Shown here one piece after another: positions 40,259 to 41,797 of a stretch of DNA of 41,797 bases. Below the pieces are notes generated by a model that saw only the letters and a program-made list of their open reading frames with translations, had not been told where the DNA came from and did no database searches. This DNA comes from Bacteroidales bacterium UBA6248 (GTDB lineage Bacteria > Bacteroidota > Bacteroidia > Bacteroidales > Lentimicrobiaceae). Positions within the stretch are counted from its first letter, which is position 1. Every line of letters starts with the position of its first letter. The translations under genes and the position numbers were made by a program. Location of the stretch: positions 1 through 41,797 of the forward strand of contig DJVU01000069.1 of assembly GCA_002441345.1 (NCBI GenBank). Reading direction: 5' to 3'.

Positions 40259-41455
40259 ATGAAAGTAATATTTCTTCTTTTGTTGGTTGTAATACTAAAT
40301 AGTTGTTCTTTACCTAAATTTCTTAAGATAAAAAATTTGGAATTGCTTGAAGTGAAGAATAAGTTCGTAAAAATAGAAATTGATGATCTTGTATTTATAG
40401 ATACTCAATTTTCTTCAAATGAAATTAAAAAAATTGCTCTGGATTTGGGGGCTGGATCAACTACATTAATTAAGAATAGCGGATTATTATATATAGATAC
40501 TATGCATTCTGAAATGGAGTTTGGATATTCTATCTCTGCAAATAATAAAATATCAAAGAAAAAATATTATAAGGTAAGTAAGATGCAATCTGAGGGATTT
40601 TCGCTTATAAATGCTTTTGTTCCTGCAGTAGATAATTTTCAGAATGACGCTTGCCGGGATTTTTCCGGTGTATGGGGAGCTACCACATTTGATGAAAAAT
40701 ACCTGGTACTGAAAATGGAAGATTCAACAATGGCAGTTTTTGATTCCATTCCTTCTTTAGAGGGCTGGACACTCGTCGAAACAGATTTTTCTTATCCGTT
40801 TTTTTATGTATACGTTAATATTGGAGGTAAAGATGGCGATCGAATTAGACTTTTACTGGATACAGGTAGCTCTTCATCTATAGTTTTGTCATCAAAGTAC
40901 TTTAACAGGAAAGTTCACAAAAGCAGTAGTCTACTCTTTGATAGAAGCGTTTTTTATGGAAACACATTTGTTTCGTCATCTGGTCTTGTTTTGGATACAG
41001 TAGTTACCTATAAGTGCGGGAGTGTTTTTATAGGTGATTTTCAGTTACCTGATCTTAAGGTCATTGTCAGTGATAAGATAAAAACAAATGTCCTGGGTAT
41101 GGATGTCCTGAGGCAATTTAATATCATGCTGGATTATAAACATAAACGACTCTATTTTCAGAAGAATCCTACATATATTCAACCATCTGCACAAAATTGG
41201 TTTTCCCTCAAAGGTTTTTCTTTAAGGGTTAATGTTAACAGTGAACTGGTTGTTTCAGCTCTTAAGCTAAATTCGAGCGCTGAACGCTCAGGATTACTGC
41301 CAGGTGATATTCTATTAAACGTTAATTATTTAAGAATTTGTGACATTAATGCTTGTGATGCTATTAAAGCTTTGTCCGAAATTCAGTTGGATCATTCTGC
41401 TGATTTGATCCAGGTTTTAAGGGAAGATCAAATAATTGACTTAAAACTGGAATGA
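40259..41455 (+). CDS. Lipoprotein with two aspartic-protease-like lobes and a PDZ domain
   Basis: 398 residues. A lipoprotein signal ends at a lipobox (ILNSC, Cys16). The first lobe (about 30-165) has a variant active-site loop LDLGAGSTTLI (Asp62 in D-L-G instead of D-T-G), then GVWGATTF. The second lobe (about 175-305) has a canonical LLLDTGSSSSIVL (Asp201, D-T-G-S) and the retropepsin-type NVLGMDVLRQFNIMLDY. A C-terminal PDZ domain (about 315-398) has ERSGLLPGDILLNVN. Bacteroidota encode many such retropepsin-like aspartyl proteases with PDZ domains, presumably periplasmic or cell-surface peptidases, but substrates are unknown. Here the first lobe's changed motif suggests only one normal catalytic Asp or a modified site. 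AT-rich codon use; the upstream gene ends in a terminator. Confidence 0.85.
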   Translation: MKVIFLLLLVVILNSCSLPKFLKIKNLELLEVKNKFVKIEIDDLVFIDTQFSSNEIKKIALDLGAGSTTLIKNSGLLYIDTMHSEMEFGYSISANNKISKKKYYKVSKMQSEGFSLINAFVPAVDNFQNDACRDFSGVWGATTFDEKYLVLKMEDSTMAVFDSIPSLEGWTLVETDFSYPFFYVYVNIGGKDGDRIRLLLDTGSSSSIVLSSKYFNRKVHKSSSLLFDRSVFYGNTFVSSSGLVLDTVVTYKCGSVFIGDFQLPDLKVIVSDKIKTNVLGMDVLRQFNIMLDYKHKRLYFQKNPTYIQPSAQNWFSLKGFSLRVNVNSELVVSALKLNSSAERSGLLPGDILLNVNYLRICDINACDAIKALSEIQLDHSADLIQVLREDQIIDLKLE

Positions 41456-41497
41456 TTTATTGCAATTATTGAGCTAAACAATGTATCAAATTTCGCT

Positions 41498-41540
41498 TGT
41501 CCGGTATCACGGATCATAAAGACCGGGCACTGATTTTGAC
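41498..41540 (+). terminator. Possible terminator after the aspartic protease gene
   Basis: TGTCCGGT (41498-41505) pairs with ACCGGGCA (41522-41529) with one wobble, followed at a distance by ATTTTGACTTTTTT. The T-run is set back by several bases, so termination is only probable. Confidence 0.45.
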
Positions 41541-41649
41541 TTTTTTACCTATTAGCACATACAGCATTTTTCCTGATCTAACGAATCATCAGGTCTAGTA
41601 AAGGGCTGGTCTTCTGTCGATAAACTAAATTCTTATAATAATCTCAATT

Positions 41650-41797
41650 ATGAAAAGAACTTTTGGAATTTTTCTGTTAGTGCTCCTTTCCTTTCCAGTA
41701 GTTTCCGGAATTGTCATTAAGACAACTCTTACAATAGGGAAGAAAAATAGCGGTTGTTCAGGTTTTGGTATTTGCGGTATGTCTAATTCCTCCTCCT
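41650..41797 (+). CDS. 5' end of a small Cys-containing exported protein (partial)
   Basis: An ATG at 41650 opens a frame that runs to the window edge: signal peptide MKRTFGIFLLVLLSFPVVSG, then IVIKTTLTIGKKNSGCSGFG and ICGMSNSSS. The mature start has two cysteines six residues apart in a Gly/Ser-rich stretch. The remainder is outside the window. Its position right after the aspartic protease lipoprotein and its shared AT-rich composition suggest a linked set of exported products. The family is not recognised. Confidence 0.65.
   Translation, partial: MKRTFGIFLLVLLSFPVVSGIVIKTTLTIGKKNSGCSGFGICGMSNSSS

Noticed and set aside
1..41797. CRISPR arrays, tRNA or rRNA genes, insertion sequences
   Set aside because: No regularly spaced repeats, no TTCGAANCC-type tRNA arm in a plausible cloverleaf, and no transposase-like frame or paired terminal repeats were found on reading.

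Overview
The window is a chromosomal segment of a Bacteroidota (probably Bacteroidia) organism. The evidence is a SusC/SusD outer-membrane pair, four secreted proteins with type IX secretion (T9SS) C-terminal sorting domains, a one-protein hybrid histidine kinase/response regulator/AraC protein, and several promoters fitting the Bacteroidetes pattern (-33 TTG, 19-21 nt, -7 TAnnTTTG). An ammonia-forming nitrite reductase (NrfHA), a class I hybrid-cluster protein and ferredoxin-type proteins point to an anaerobic or facultative lifestyle. Genus and species cannot be read from this window.

Layout. 1-408 is the AT-rich 3' end of an unrecognised gene, followed by an empty 400 bp and an AbgT-family transporter (815-2338). 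A leftward operon at 9997-2457 encodes SusC, SusD and a large T9SS protein with LamG and PNGase F-like domains. A heme-motif choice-of-anchor-V T9SS protein (11043-10237) is divergent from a short hybrid sensor-regulator (11316-13292). An M43 metalloprotease with HYR-like repeats follows (13609-16590). Then come leftward metabolic genes: a GlcD/YdiJ-type FAD/Fe-S dehydrogenase, a DUF1338 (2-oxoadipate dioxygenase-like) protein and a lipoate-protein ligase. NrfHA follows (23866-21792), then a 1610-aa beta-propeller/beta-helix T9SS protein (28917-24085).

38634-29201 is a co-directional block of ten genes: two paralogous Cys-containing Rrf2 regulators, a 4Fe-4S protein, an outer-membrane barrel, Hcp, a DUF438-hemerythrin-PAS protein, a DUF1858-DUF2249 protein, a cupin, a PepSY membrane protein and a second cupin. 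With NrfHA nearby, the simplest reading is a nitrite-respiration and nitric-oxide-handling neighbourhood: NrfHA reduces nitrite to ammonia, Rrf2 Fe-S proteins sense NO or redox state, and Hcp with the hemerythrin/PAS and DUF2249 proteins handles reactive nitrogen. The role of the DUF and cupin members is inference.

After a 1 kb stretch with no intact gene (38635-39669), base composition drops to AT-rich. The last 2 kb holds three rightward genes for exported proteins: an unrecognised 157-aa protein, a lipoprotein with two aspartic-protease lobes and a PDZ domain, and the start of a small Cys-containing exported protein cut by the window edge. This 3' cluster, its structured leader and the intergenic palindromes of the nitrosative block are the least explained parts of the window.
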